From positions 1 through 58,607 of the forward strand of contig JAHEYF010000022.1 of the NCBI GenBank assembly GCA_023251755.1: a DNA stretch of 58,607 nt, in the 5' to 3' direction. Shown here piece by piece: positions 35,335 to 44,829 of the stretch (the first letter of the stretch is position 1; each line of letters opens with the position of its first letter). Under the pieces are notes generated by a model that was not told where the DNA came from, did no database searches, and saw nothing but the letters and a program-made list of their open reading frames with translations. Source of the DNA: Bacteroidota bacterium. Lineage in GTDB: Bacteria; Bacteroidota; Bacteroidia; B-17B0; Aurantibacillaceae. A program made the translations under genes and the position numbers.

Positions 35335-38300
35335 ATGACACTAACTATCACAAGGTTACATTTAATTGTGTTCCTTCTTTTTGGTTCGCTTGCAAGTCAG
35401 GCCCAGCAACAGGAAGATGCTAAATACCTTCAGGGCTTTGATGAAACACAGGAAATCAGCAATGCAAAGAAAGACGGGGTTGCTGATTTACAGATGAAAC
35501 AATTCATCGAAAAAAGAAAGCTGCAGTTTATCCAAAGAAAAAAAGCAGACAGCTACCCGGTAGATCCCTATTTATTTAGTCAGCATACAGGGAGCGATCA
35601 AAAAGTCTACAGCACCTATTGCCCTAATTCGGGTTTTGACCAGAATAATTTTACCAATTGGACCGGCGGTTATTTTACCAATTCTTCAAGCATTGGCTGG
35701 ACAACAGTACCGGCACCCTGGATAGGAACAACGAACTGGAATACATTTTCGGCCGGTACAGTGAACGCCGCAGTAAATACCGCCGCAGCTCTGCAAACGG
35801 TTGTTACAACCCCTGCCGGAACAACGAATCCGGGACCAGGCTGGGACCCTAACGCCATCAGCACTGTTACCGGAAAATCTGAAATCCCACTTGTATTCCC
35901 CGGTGGAAGCGGTGCTTCAGTACGTCTGGGAAACAGCGATGGAGGCGGAGAAACAGAACGCCTGACGTATACTATGGTTGTTAGTCCGCAAAACCAACGT
36001 TTTACTTATAGTTTTGCAGTGGTATTGAACGACGGAGGTAGTACCCACACCTCAGCGCAACAACCCTTTTTCAGGGTGACTGTAAAAAATCAGTTCGATA
36101 GTTTGGTGGGCGGAAGCTGCGGACAATACCAGGTAGATGCTACCCTTGCCGCCACAGATACAAGTTTCCATTTGTCTGCCATAACCAACGGCAGTACTAC
36201 CAACGATCCCGTTTATTACAGAAAATGGCAATCGGTAACTGTTGATCTTTCCTCTCAGATAGGCAACACGGTTACCATTGATTTCCAGGCTGCAGATTGT
36301 ATTTACACTGTACATTACGGTTACGCTTATATATATGCCGAATGTGGTGAACTGGATAATATTATCGTAAGCGGCCTTTGCCAGGGAAGTCAGAATGTAC
36401 AACTTGTTGCACCAACAGGCTTTGTAAATTACCAGTGGCAGGGACCCAACAACCATATTAATATTACAGGCGCTACCAATGATACATTGCCAATAGTGAA
36501 CCCTGTTGTGGGCGATACATTCAGGGTGGTGATGATTAACGCCTCTGGCTGCCAGACAACTGCCCAGGTTATTCTGGATTCATCCCGTATAGGCGTACAA
36601 TCCATTACGGCCAACCCCAGTTGTAATTCTGGTCATTCGGGTTCGGCCAGTATTGTTCCTACCGGCGGGGTTCCCGCAGGTTATAATTATGTATGGACCA
36701 CCGGCCCTAATCAAACAGGAACCACCGTGGGCACTACCCAAACAGTCAACAACCTGCAATGGGGAACCTATTATATACACATTACCAGTGCCAGTTGCCC
36801 TGATAAAGATACTTTTGTAGTTATAACCCAACTCAACATAACACCCCAGTCGCAGACCAAAACCTTTTGTATGAGTACGGCCAATATTGCTGCTGCTGCG
36901 GGCACAAATTACCAGTGGTATGATAATTCTTTGGCTATAGTGCCGGCGGGTTCAGGTGGAAATGCCACACCCCTGCATTTAACCAATGCTGTAAACGGCC
37001 AATCGTATACCGTTACCTATATGAATACCTCCGGCTGTAAAGATTCTGTAAAATTCACCCTGCAACAGCAAAATGCCAATTTTACCCCTGCGCTTACGCC
37101 CACCTGTTATGGGGGATCAACGGGCAGTATTACCCTAACGAATTTGGTGGCTGCCTACGCACCATTTAATTACACCTGGAGCAACGGAGGGACCATTAAC
37201 GGGGCTTCTACAAGTGCTATCGCCAACCCTGCCATTAGTCCATTGCCCTGGGGTACCTATACAGTAAATGTGGTGTCTACCATTGACCCGGCCTGTACAT
37301 ACACTGTTTCGGTAAATATACTTTCGGGTACTGCCCCGGCCCCGGTTATCGATTCCATGTACCTTTGTCCGCAGGCCAATGGCAACCTGGCACCTCCGTC
37401 CAACTTAAGCCCTAATCACCATTGGTATTCGCAGCCTTTGGGGCAAACAGGCACTGCTGTAACAAATCTTGGAATTCTCACAAGCCCTTTGCCTGTTTCT
37501 CCTTCCAACGGATTAAACGTACAGGGCATATTGTACATCGACAGTGTTACAACTGCACAGGGTTGTAAGTTTGTGTACAAAACACATATCAATTTAAATT
37601 CAATAGCCGTTTCCACTACATCACCTATAGTCATCAACAACCCTTGTTACCACGATACACTGGGTTCTGTAAGCGCTTCTATACTTAACACAGTGGTTCC
37701 AACCGGTGCAGGTTTAACGTATACCTGGACAGGGCCTTTTGTAGCAGGCACTACACCTACGCCTTACACCACTTCCAATCCTCCTGTTTTCCCGAATACA
37801 GTAATGATTGATAGTTTAAGGGCCGGCACCTATGTGCTGACGGTTACATCAGGTGGTTGTACAGCAACTGTTACAGCTGTAGTTACCGAACCGCCTGCGC
37901 CCAACGATACACTGCCTGTAAAAGCAGAATTCTGTCACAGGGACTCAGCTGGTGTTTTATATGCAGTGCCCGGATTAAGCAATTATCAATGGTACAGCAT
38001 ATCGTACAACAATGGGATAAAAACTGAAACCCTGATTACAGGCGCAACCAATGACACCCTGATCATTCCCAACCCTGAATCGACTTATACCAATTATGCC
38101 GTAACTTATTATATTAATGGTTGCCGCCGCCACGATGCTATAATTGTGGAAATTACACCTGTACCCAAGTTTTCGCCAAGTGTTACCGTAAACGTGTTTA
38201 CTCCAAACAACGATGGCAAAAACGATAAATTTATGCCCTTCTACGACCCCCTCGTTTCTCAAACCGGTATTGAATATTACGCAGATGAATTCAGTATAAA

Positions 38301-38484
38301 AATATACGACCGCTGGGGCTTATTGGTGTATGAAACCACCGATTACGCAAAAGGCTGGGATGGTAAACACAATGGAAAAGACCTGGATGACGGCAACTAC
38401 TTCTGGATTTCCACTTATAAACCACGTTGCGGAAACAGCGGCGATGTGGTGAATAAACAAGGCTTTGTTCAGTTGTTGCGTTAA
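35335..38484 (+). CDS. Large secreted SprB-repeat protein with gliding-associated C-terminal domain
   Basis: 1049 residues. Residues 1-24 are a signal peptide (FGSLASQAQ). A jelly-roll-like N-terminal region (about 90-350; SFAVVLNDGGSTHTSAQQPF and VTIDFQAADC) contains many paired cysteines. Residues about 350-950 hold Ig-like and SprB-like repeats (NPSCNSGHSGSASIVPTGG, PTCYGGSTGSITL, NPCYHDTLGSVSA, each followed by YTW..G and WGTY). The last 90 residues (TPNNDGKNDKFMPF, YDRWGLLVYETTDYAKGWDG, DGNYFWISTYK) are the gliding-motility-associated (type B) T9SS domain. It is thus exported by T9SS and shown on the cell surface, probably as an adhesin. It ends in a strong terminator and precedes the ECF sigma module. 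Confidence 0.9.
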   Translation: MTLTITRLHLIVFLLFGSLASQAQQQEDAKYLQGFDETQEISNAKKDGVADLQMKQFIEKRKLQFIQRKKADSYPVDPYLFSQHTGSDQKVYSTYCPNSGFDQNNFTNWTGGYFTNSSSIGWTTVPAPWIGTTNWNTFSAGTVNAAVNTAAALQTVVTTPAGTTNPGPGWDPNAISTVTGKSEIPLVFPGGSGASVRLGNSDGGGETERLTYTMVVSPQNQRFTYSFAVVLNDGGSTHTSAQQPFFRVTVKNQFDSLVGGSCGQYQVDATLAATDTSFHLSAITNGSTTNDPVYYRKWQSVTVDLSSQIGNTVTIDFQAADCIYTVHYGYAYIYAECGELDNIIVSGLCQGSQNVQLVAPTGFVNYQWQGPNNHINITGATNDTLPIVNPVVGDTFRVVMINASGCQTTAQVILDSSRIGVQSITANPSCNSGHSGSASIVPTGGVPAGYNYVWTTGPNQTGTTVGTTQTVNNLQWGTYYIHITSASCPDKDTFVVITQLNITPQSQTKTFCMSTANIAAAAGTNYQWYDNSLAIVPAGSGGNATPLHLTNAVNGQSYTVTYMNTSGCKDSVKFTLQQQNANFTPALTPTCYGGSTGSITLTNLVAAYAPFNYTWSNGGTINGASTSAIANPAISPLPWGTYTVNVVSTIDPACTYTVSVNILSGTAPAPVIDSMYLCPQANGNLAPPSNLSPNHHWYSQPLGQTGTAVTNLGILTSPLPVSPSNGLNVQGILYIDSVTTAQGCKFVYKTHINLNSIAVSTTSPIVINNPCYHDTLGSVSASILNTVVPTGAGLTYTWTGPFVAGTTPTPYTTSNPPVFPNTVMIDSLRAGTYVLTVTSGGCTATVTAVVTEPPAPNDTLPVKAEFCHRDSAGVLYAVPGLSNYQWYSISYNNGIKTETLITGATNDTLIIPNPESTYTNYAVTYYINGCRRHDAIIVEITPVPKFSPSVTVNVFTPNNDGKNDKFMPFYDPLVSQTGIEYYADEFSIKIYDRWGLLVYETTDYAKGWDGKHNGKDLDDGNYFWISTYKPRCGNSGDVVNKQGFVQLLR

Positions 38485-38507
38485 CACAAGAACCACTCAT
38501 TTATTTT

Positions 38508-38535
38508 AAAGCTACCTTTGGGTAGCTTTTTTTTT
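38508..38535 (+). terminator. Rho-independent terminator after the SprB-repeat protein
   Basis: AAAGCTACC and GGTAGCTTT with a TTTG loop, followed by a run of eight or more T residues (38527-38535). Confidence 0.9.
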
Positions 38536-38542
38536 GATGGGC

Positions 38543-38570
38543 TGTAACTTTTTACTAAACAGATCCGTCC
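38543..38570 (+). promoter_or_regulatory. ECF-type promoter in front of the sigma gene (likely autoregulated)
   Basis: TGTAAC (38543-38548), 17-bp spacer, CGTCC (38566-38570), then TATTACAAAACC. The same arrangement with identical spacing recurs at 40408, and outside the two boxes the TATTACAAAACC tail also matches. AAC at -35 and CGTC at -10 are the standard ECF signature. It is 23 bp before the sigma ATG. Confidence 0.8.
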
Positions 38571-38592
38571 TATTACAAAACCAAGGGGTTTT

Positions 38593-39078
38593 ATGACCGT
38601 TACCGAATTTAATACCTGTGTGGATGTATATGCCGACAACCTGTACCGCTTTATATTAAAAAGCGTAAAGGACAAGGACATTGCGAAGGACATTGTGCAG
38701 GACACCTACGAAAAATTGTGGATGAAAGTGAGCAATGTGGAAAGCACCAATGCCAAATCGTACATGTTTACCACTGCTTACCGCACCATGATGGACCATT
38801 TCAGGAGCGCCAAAAGAAAAACAGGCATGACGGAGGAAGACTACGAAAACAGGGGGCACAACAACCAGTATTCGGATATAAAAGCCGTGCTGAACGAGGC
38901 CCTGGAGAAATTACCGGAAATTCAGAAATCGGTTTTATTGCTCCGCGATTACGAAGGCTATGATTACTTAGAGATTGGCGATATCACAGGCCTGTCGGAA
39001 AGCCAGGTAAAAGTATACATCTTCAGGGCAAGGCAGTTTTTAAAAAATTACATTGGTAAACCGGAAGTTTTGATTTAA
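38593..39078 (+). CDS. ECF-type RNA polymerase sigma factor
   Basis: 161 residues. Region 2 (about 15-80) has LYRFILKSVKDKDIAKDIVQ and DTYEKLWMK; region 4 (about 105-155) has LEKLPEIQKSVLLLRDYEGY, DYLEIGDITGLSESQVKVYIFR, an intact helix-turn-helix. No region 3, so ECF type. The next gene 6 bp downstream is its anti-sigma, and matching promoters in front of this gene and in front of the third gene point to self-regulation and a local target. The signal is unknown. Confidence 0.92.
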   Translation: MTVTEFNTCVDVYADNLYRFILKSVKDKDIAKDIVQDTYEKLWMKVSNVESTNAKSYMFTTAYRTMMDHFRSAKRKTGMTEEDYENRGHNNQYSDIKAVLNEALEKLPEIQKSVLLLRDYEGYDYLEIGDITGLSESQVKVYIFRARQFLKNYIGKPEVLI

Positions 39079-39084
39079 ACAATT

Positions 39085-40395
39085 TTGGAAAACATTAACC
39101 TACATAATTACCAGGCTTATTTGCTGGATTACGCCGAGGGCAACCTGAGCGAAGATCAGCAGGCAGAACTGTTTGCCTTTTTGGAACTGCATCCCGGACT
39201 GGAAGCGGAACTGGAAGACCTGGACTTGCCCACCCTGAACGAATTCGAACTTTTACAGGATGAATTTGATGCCAAACCCGGATTAAAAAAAAACGCGGAA
39301 CAATGGGAGGATTACAGGCTTATTGCCTCTCTTGAAAACCTGCTTCCCGAAAAAGAACAACAACAACTCGAACAGGACCTGAAGGAAAATATTTCCCTGC
39401 GACAACAATTCAATGCCTACAAACAAACCATTCTGTCACCTGAAACTACGCTTGTCTTTAGCGAAAAACTTAGTTTACTAAAACCAGCTGTACACGAGGA
39501 ACACTTGTTGGCCTATATCGAAAACGAATTAAAGGGAGAAGAAAAAAAACGTATTGAAAATATTTTGCAGGTCAATAAAACAGTGCAAACAGAAACTGAC
39601 TTGTACCGCAACACTTTTCTTGCTCCCGATTTAGCCATTACTTATCCCAACAAAAAAGAATTAAAACGCGGGGCAAAAGTGCTTTACTTAAGTGTGGCCT
39701 TGCGTTACGGAGCCATTGCAGCTTCCCTGTTGTTGTTGGTTGGTTTGTTTCTGTTGTTCAACAACAATTCGTCTACCGGAACACAGGTTGCAAAAAATGA
39801 TGCTCCAAACCCTGAATTAAGCAAACAACCATTGAACCCGGTGCATAAAAACAATGCTCAGGTAAACAGCAACAATGCCGAAAACGGAACTACAAGCACT
39901 GCTTCTGTAAAGAATACATCACAGGTAAAGATTTCACCTTCAGATCTCTCGCATCAGCAGGATGCAAACACGCTTGCCAATAACAGGGACACTGCTGTAA
40001 AACCAAATCCATTGGCAGATGTGGCTGTACTAAAAGACAGCGCGCAAAGCCCTGAACATTCATTCGCCGGCAACAACCCGGTGGCGAGGGTGGACAACCC
40101 TTACAAGGCTCATCATGCAGAAGAAGACGAGGCCCCGCGCAAACCCGATAATACACTGACCCCCCTGCAATATGTTACCCAACACATTCAGACAACAACA
40201 TGGGGTGAAAAGGAAAAAAATACAGAACAAAAAAAATTATCCGGTTTTGATGTATTGGCTTATGTTGCGAAAAAATTAAAAGGGATGGGGAATAAAAACA
40301 CCGATGCAAAAACAGAATACAACGAAGACCGGGATGCTACGGAATATACGTTAACGCTTGGGCAACTTTCGATTACACGTACCAAAAGAAATTAA
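39085..40395 (+). CDS. Anti-sigma factor, membrane-anchored (436 aa, TTG start)
   Basis: The open frame has no ATG near its beginning. The TTG at 39085 gives an N-terminus (LHNYQAYLLDYAEGNLS) that matches the usual start of Bacteroidota anti-sigma factors, and it lies 6 bp after the sigma stop, so TTG initiation is the best reading. Residues 1-190 are cytoplasmic and hold two similar acidic segments (LDYAEGNLSEDQQAELFAF and LAYIENELKGEEKKRIENI). One membrane helix is at about 209-227 (AIAASLLLLVGLFLLF). The outer part is low-complexity, rich in Asn, Ser and Lys, and would lie in the periplasm. It should hold the sigma factor until a signal arrives. Confidence 0.78.
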   Translation: MENINLHNYQAYLLDYAEGNLSEDQQAELFAFLELHPGLEAELEDLDLPTLNEFELLQDEFDAKPGLKKNAEQWEDYRLIASLENLLPEKEQQQLEQDLKENISLRQQFNAYKQTILSPETTLVFSEKLSLLKPAVHEEHLLAYIENELKGEEKKRIENILQVNKTVQTETDLYRNTFLAPDLAITYPNKKELKRGAKVLYLSVALRYGAIAASLLLLVGLFLLFNNNSSTGTQVAKNDAPNPELSKQPLNPVHKNNAQVNSNNAENGTTSTASVKNTSQVKISPSDLSHQQDANTLANNRDTAVKPNPLADVAVLKDSAQSPEHSFAGNNPVARVDNPYKAHHAEEDEAPRKPDNTLTPLQYVTQHIQTTTWGEKEKNTEQKKLSGFDVLAYVAKKLKGMGNKNTDAKTEYNEDRDATEYTLTLGQLSITRTKRN

Positions 40396-40407
40396 TTTTT
40401 GTCTGCC

Positions 40408-40435
40408 TGTAACTTTTAAACAAACAAGCGCGTCT
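40408..40435 (+). promoter_or_regulatory. Second ECF-type promoter, in front of the GIN-domain gene
   Basis: TGTAAC (40408-40413), 17-bp spacer, CGTCT (40431-40435), then TATTACAAAACC. It mirrors the promoter at 38543 in both boxes, spacing and downstream tail. It starts 12 bp after the anti-sigma stop and leaves a leader of about 45 nt. Confidence 0.8.
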
Positions 40436-40489
40436 TATTACAAAACCGGTTCAATAAAAAAAAGAATTAACGAATTAAAAAAAAGAATT

Positions 40490-41914
40490 ATGAAGAAGAT
40501 ACTACATACTGTGCTGATAGGATTGCTTAGTGCCGCAAGCTATGCACAAACAACAGAAAAAAGACCGCTAACAGATTTCACTTCACTGGAAGTAAGAGGG
40601 GAGGCCAATGTAACATTGATACAAGGCGATAGTCTGTCTTTAAAAGTAGAAGCCGATGAAAAAGACCAGAAAAATATCATCACCGAAATAACAGGAAACA
40701 AACTCACAATTAAAACAGAAGGGAACATCAACGGGGATGATATACAAATAGTACTTACCTACAAAAACATCGAAATGCTGGATGTTTCAGGAGCTGCGCA
40801 GGTAAATACCGAAAACACCCTGAACGGAAACAAATTAGAAGTCATTACTTCGGGTGCTTCAAAAGCTGTGCTGGATATTGTTATAAAAGAATTTAAAACA
40901 AATACCAGCGGTGCTTCAACACTTGTAGTGTCGGGCGCAACAGAAAACCACCTGGCCGAATCCAGCGGGGCATCGAGTTTAAAAGCCTCCAAATTATCGA
41001 GCATCAACACCGAAATAAACACATCGGGTGCATCCTCAGCCAAAGTGAATGCCAATAAAAAATTAACGGCCAATGCCAGCGGGGCAAGCTCCATTAAATA
41101 CTATGGCAACCCCTCCGATAAAAACATTTCGGCCGGTAAAGCCAGTTCGGTTGAAAGTCATGACCTTGCCGATGGGGACATTCAGCTCAACGACATGGAC
41201 ACCACCAGAATTAAATTCGGGAAAAAGAAATACATCATTATTGATGAAGAAGGAAAAGAGGATAAAAAGAGCAAGCGTTTACGCAACCTTCACCACTGGA
41301 AGGGAATTGACCTTGGCATCAATGGTTACGCCGGAGCTGACAACAATGTAAGTCTGCCAACAAAAGATGATTACATGAGTGTGGATTACGGTGTAAAATC
41401 AATGGTGTGTAACTTAAACCTCTTCGAAAAAAATATGCACATCTATAAAAATTACATCAACTTAGTTACCGGACTCGGCTTTGGTTTTAACTCTTACCAG
41501 TTCAAAAATAAAACAACACTGAATGGCGATTCTTCTTATACTTCGTTTACCAATAATCCGGCCATCAGCTACGACAAAAACAAATTAAAAATGTCGTATA
41601 TTCAAATGCCCCTGATGCTCGAGTTCAATACTTCCAACAGCAGGCACAAAACATTTCATTTGGCTGCCGGGGTTTTAGCAGGTTATAAATTAACCTCAAA
41701 AACCAAACAAATTTATACCCTGAACGGAGGCAATTACGAGGTAATTAAAAAGGACGATTACAACATCAACCCTTTTAAATTAGACGCAACAGTGCGTGTG
41801 GGTTATGGCGACTTTACTTTATTCGGCACGTATGCCTTAACTACCCTGTTCGAAAAAAACAAAGGGCCTGAACTTTATCCTTTTACAGTGGGCTTTCGTA
41901 TTGTCCCATTCTAA
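40490..41914 (+). CDS. GIN-domain (DUF2807-like) head with an outer-membrane-barrel-like C-terminus
   Basis: 474 residues from ATG 40490; longer frames run back through the promoter and the anti-sigma gene. Residues 1-20 are a signal peptide (LLSAASYAQ). Residues about 25-240 follow the GIN-domain pattern (DFTSLEVRGEANVTLIQGD, LKVEADEKD) with repeated A-S-S/G-A-S ladders (TSGASKAVL, SSGASSLKAS, ASGASSIKYYG), a beta-helix. From about 290 the sequence alternates hydrophobic strands and turns (YINLVTGLGFGFNSYQF; FHLAAGVLAGYKLT; LDATVRVGYGDFTLFGTYAL) and ends in F, like a small outer-membrane barrel of the PorT type. It has its own ECF-type promoter and is the likely target of the sigma factor. 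Function unknown. Confidence 0.8.
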   Translation: MKKILHTVLIGLLSAASYAQTTEKRPLTDFTSLEVRGEANVTLIQGDSLSLKVEADEKDQKNIITEITGNKLTIKTEGNINGDDIQIVLTYKNIEMLDVSGAAQVNTENTLNGNKLEVITSGASKAVLDIVIKEFKTNTSGASTLVVSGATENHLAESSGASSLKASKLSSINTEINTSGASSAKVNANKKLTANASGASSIKYYGNPSDKNISAGKASSVESHDLADGDIQLNDMDTTRIKFGKKKYIIIDEEGKEDKKSKRLRNLHHWKGIDLGINGYAGADNNVSLPTKDDYMSVDYGVKSMVCNLNLFEKNMHIYKNYINLVTGLGFGFNSYQFKNKTTLNGDSSYTSFTNNPAISYDKNKLKMSYIQMPLMLEFNTSNSRHKTFHLAAGVLAGYKLTSKTKQIYTLNGGNYEVIKKDDYNINPFKLDATVRVGYGDFTLFGTYALTTLFEKNKGPELYPFTVGFRIVPF

Positions 41915-41992
41915 TATAACAGCACTAAACTACAAATCCTGAGTGCCGGCGGGAAAATCGTTACAAATTCAACCTTCGAAACAGGATATAGA

Positions 41993-42019
41993 CCCTTCCT
42001 TTACCGGGGAGGGTTTTTT
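41993..42019 (+). terminator. Terminator after the GIN-domain gene
   Basis: CCCTTCC (41993-41999) pairs with GGGGAGGG (42006-42013) with one G-U, followed by TTTTTT. Confidence 0.7.
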
Positions 42020-42021
42020 CT

Positions 42022-42029
42022 TATATTTG
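42022..42029 (+). promoter_or_regulatory. -7 element of the carboxyltransferase gene
   Basis: TATATTTG matches TAnnTTTG. It lies 61 bp before the ATG at 42091, directly behind the terminator of the preceding gene. Confidence 0.55.
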
Positions 42030-42090
42030 TAGGTCAGAACCTAAAATAAGCAGCTTGAAAACAGAACTACTTTCTATTGATACAAACAGT

Positions 42091-43635
42091 ATGGATGAAA
42101 AAATTCAGCAATTAGAACAAAAGATAAGTGAAGCCAAACAGGGTGGTGGCGAAAAAAGAATAGATGCCCAGCACAAAAAAGGAAAACTAAGCGCCCGCGA
42201 ACGCATTCATTTTTTATTGGATGAAGGCAGTTTCGAAGAAATAGGTATGCTGGTTACCCACCGCAGCCACGACTTTGGACTTGAAAAAGAAAAATACCCC
42301 GGCGATGGGGTGGTGACCGGTTACGGAACCATTCACGGAAGATTAGTCTACGTTTTTTCACAGGATTTTACCGTGTTTGGAGGCTCACTTTCCGAAACAC
42401 ATGCCGAAAAAATATGCAAAGTAATGGACCTGGCCATGAAAAACGGAGCGCCGGTGATAGGCCTCAACGACAGCGGTGGCGCACGCATCCAGGAAGGGGT
42501 GGTTTCATTGGGTGGTTACGCCGATATTTTTTACCGCAATGTTCAATCCTCAGGTGTGGTCCCTCAACTATCGGCCATTATGGGGCCCTGTGCAGGAGGC
42601 GCGGTGTATTCACCAGCCATGACCGATTTTATTTTAATGGTGGAACAAACCTCTTACATGTTTGTGACCGGGCCCAACGTGGTAAAAACAGTTACACACG
42701 AAGAAGTAACCAGCGAAGAACTGGGCGGGGCCATGACCCACGCCACTAAAAGCGGTGTTACCCATTTTGCCTGTGCCAACGAAATTGAATGCATCAATAC
42801 CTTAAAACAATTACTTTCTTATATTCCCCAGAACTGTGAAGAAGATGCCCCTGCTGTTCCTTATGAATCCAATGGGTCGGAACTAAGAATTGAACTGAAT
42901 ACCATTATCCCCGAAAATGCCAACCAGCCTTACGATATACGCGATGTAATTAACGGAACCATTGACGCCGATAGTTTTTGCGAGGTACACAAAAATTTTG
43001 CAGAAAACATTGTAGTCGGTTTTGCACGCCTTGCAGGTAAAAGCCTGGGTATCGTGGCCAATCAGCCTGCTGTATTGGCCGGTGTATTGGATATTAATTC
43101 ATCCACAAAGGCCGCACGTTTTGTACGTTTCTGCGATAGTTTTAATATTCCTTTATTGGTGTTTGAAGATGTGCCGGGCTTTTTACCGGGCACCGACCAG
43201 GAATGGAACGCCATTATTACCAACGGGGCAAAATTACTTTACGCCTTTAGTGAAGCCACCGTGCCGCGCATTACGGTTATTACCCGCAAAGCTTATGGCG
43301 GGGCTTACGATGTAATGAACAGCAAACACATTGGTGCGGATATGAACTACGCCTGGCCTTGTGCAGAAATTGCGGTGATGGGAGCCAAAGGCGCTGCCGA
43401 AATTATTTTTAAGGGTGAGATTGCAGCGGCAGCCGATAAAAATGCCAAATGGAAAGAAAAGGAAACAGAATACATGACCGCCTTTGCCAATCCTTACCGT
43501 GCAGCCGAACGGGGCTTTATTGACGAAGTAATAAAACCCGAACAAACCCGCGAAAAATTAATTAAGGCCTTTAAAATGCTCGAAAACAAAGTGGTGAATT
43601 TACCGAAGAAAAAACACGGGAATATTCCGTTGTAG
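42091..43635 (+). CDS. Acyl-CoA carboxylase carboxyltransferase (PccB/MmdA-like) subunit
   Basis: 514 residues from ATG 42091 ([17 protein letters not shown]); the open frame reaches back to a TTG at 42055, but the methionine start matches the family N-terminus. Motifs: [20 protein letters not shown], the two crotonase-like halves with the oxyanion loops [12 protein letters not shown] and [14 protein letters not shown] (N half) and [14 protein letters not shown] and [18 protein letters not shown] (C half). It moves a carboxyl group from biotin to an acyl-CoA (propionyl-CoA or methylmalonyl-CoA decarboxylation). No biotin carrier or biotin carboxylase gene is nearby, so its complex partners are elsewhere. 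Confidence 0.9.
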   Translation: MDEKIQQLEQKISEAKQGGGEKRIDAQHKKGKLSARERIHFLLDEGSFEEIGMLVTHRSHDFGLEKEKYPGDGVVTGYGTIHGRLVYVFSQDFTVFGGSLSETHAEKICKVMDLAMKNGAPVIGLNDSGGARIQEGVVSLGGYADIFYRNVQSSGVVPQLSAIMGPCAGGAVYSPAMTDFILMVEQTSYMFVTGPNVVKTVTHEEVTSEELGGAMTHATKSGVTHFACANEIECINTLKQLLSYIPQNCEEDAPAVPYESNGSELRIELNTIIPENANQPYDIRDVINGTIDADSFCEVHKNFAENIVVGFARLAGKSLGIVANQPAVLAGVLDINSSTKAARFVRFCDSFNIPLLVFEDVPGFLPGTDQEWNAIITNGAKLLYAFSEATVPRITVITRKAYGGAYDVMNSKHIGADMNYAWPCAEIAVMGAKGAAEIIFKGEIAAAADKNAKWKEKETEYMTAFANPYRAAERGFIDEVIKPEQTREKLIKAFKMLENKVVNLPKKKHGNIPL

Positions 43636-43810
43636 TTGATGAGCTGATAAAAAAGCCAAAAAACTGAAAAGGTAATTGAGAAGGTCAAGGTTCATTGTGT
43701 CACGCAGAGACGCAGAGGATCTACTCGTTATCAGAATCACTTTTTGGCTTATTACTTTTAGCTTCTCACTTTTTAACTTCAGACTATAAGCTCCCGACTC
43801 TAAACTAAAA
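43636..43810. repeat. Intergenic word repeats (CGCAGAG and TCTCACTTTTTAACTT families)
   Basis: CACGCAGAGACGCAGAG at about 43700-43717, then CTTTTTGGCTTATTACTTTTAGCTTCTCACTTTTTAACTTC. The first also occurs at 15339-15377 and the second in related form at 15403, 22568, 49000-49110 and 53480. No gene or clear promoter seen. Confidence 0.55.
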
Positions 43811-44827
43811 ATGAGCTTAACAGAAAACATACGCATCCTTAAAAAGCTTTCGCTGAAAAAAATGCTGAACGCCTGGAACGTATACAGTACTTATTACCGC
43901 TCTAAACTCTACAAAAAAAATTTCTACAAAGGTTTCCCCATCAGCATTGCCATTGAACCCACTACCAGTTGCAACCTGCGTTGCCCCGAATGCCCCAGCG
44001 GTTTAAGGCAGTTTACCAGGCCAACAGGTATGCTCGAAGAGAATTTTTTTCGTAAAATAATTGATGAGTTAAAAGATACTCTCGTATACCTCACCTTTTA
44101 TTTCCAGGGAGAACCTTATTTAAACCCTGCCTTTTTAGACATGGTTCGCTACGCTTCTTCCAATTCCATTTACACTTCTACTTCTACTAACGCACATTAT
44201 CTAAACGATGAGAACGCCAGGCTCACCATTGAATCAGGCCTCGACCGCCTGATTATTTCCATTGACGGCACTACTCAGGAAACCTACCAAAGTTACAGAG
44301 TAGGAGGAAATTTGGATAAAGTATTAGAAGGAACACGCAATATCGTGAAGTGGAAAAAACAATTAAAAAGTAAAACACCTTACCTCATTTTTCAGTTCTT
44401 AGTTGTAAAACCAAACCAGCATCAGACTGAAGAAGTAAAACAATTAGCCCGCGACATGGGTGTAGACGAGGTGAAATTTAAAACCGCTCAGGTATACGAT
44501 TATAAAAACGGCAATGACTTAATTCCCACCATTGATAAATACAGTCGCTACAAACAAAACAGCGACAATACCTTTTCCATTAAAAACGACATGGACAACA
44601 ATTGCTGGCGCATGTGGAACAGCTGCGTCATTACCTGGGACGGCAAAATAGTTCCCTGTTGTTTCGATAAAGATGCGCAGCACCGCCTGGGCAATCTGCA
44701 GCAAAAATCATTTCAGGAAATATGGCACAGCGAAGACTACAACAATTTCAGGGCAGCCATTCTCCGCTCCCGCAAAGAAATTGACATCTGCACCAATTGC
44801 ACCGAGGGGACGAAGGTTTGGGCTTAG
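43811..44827 (+). CDS. Radical SAM protein with SPASM domain
   Basis: 338 residues. The N-terminal radical SAM cluster motif is CNLRCPECPSG (C-x3-C-x2-C, about 55-62). The C-terminal SPASM domain has CWRMWNSCVITWDGKIVPCC, HRLGNLQ and CTNC (about 258-334), enough cysteines for one or two auxiliary clusters. SPASM proteins modify peptides or other enzymes. No short precursor peptide or partner gene is near, and this form (ending RKEIDICTNCTEG) is common in Bacteroidota near glycan and membrane loci. Substrate not assignable. Confidence 0.87.
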   Translation: MSLTENIRILKKLSLKKMLNAWNVYSTYYRSKLYKKNFYKGFPISIAIEPTTSCNLRCPECPSGLRQFTRPTGMLEENFFRKIIDELKDTLVYLTFYFQGEPYLNPAFLDMVRYASSNSIYTSTSTNAHYLNDENARLTIESGLDRLIISIDGTTQETYQSYRVGGNLDKVLEGTRNIVKWKKQLKSKTPYLIFQFLVVKPNQHQTEEVKQLARDMGVDEVKFKTAQVYDYKNGNDLIPTIDKYSRYKQNSDNTFSIKNDMDNNCWRMWNSCVITWDGKIVPCCFDKDAQHRLGNLQQKSFQEIWHSEDYNNFRAAILRSRKEIDICTNCTEGTKVWA

Positions 44828-44829
44828 TT

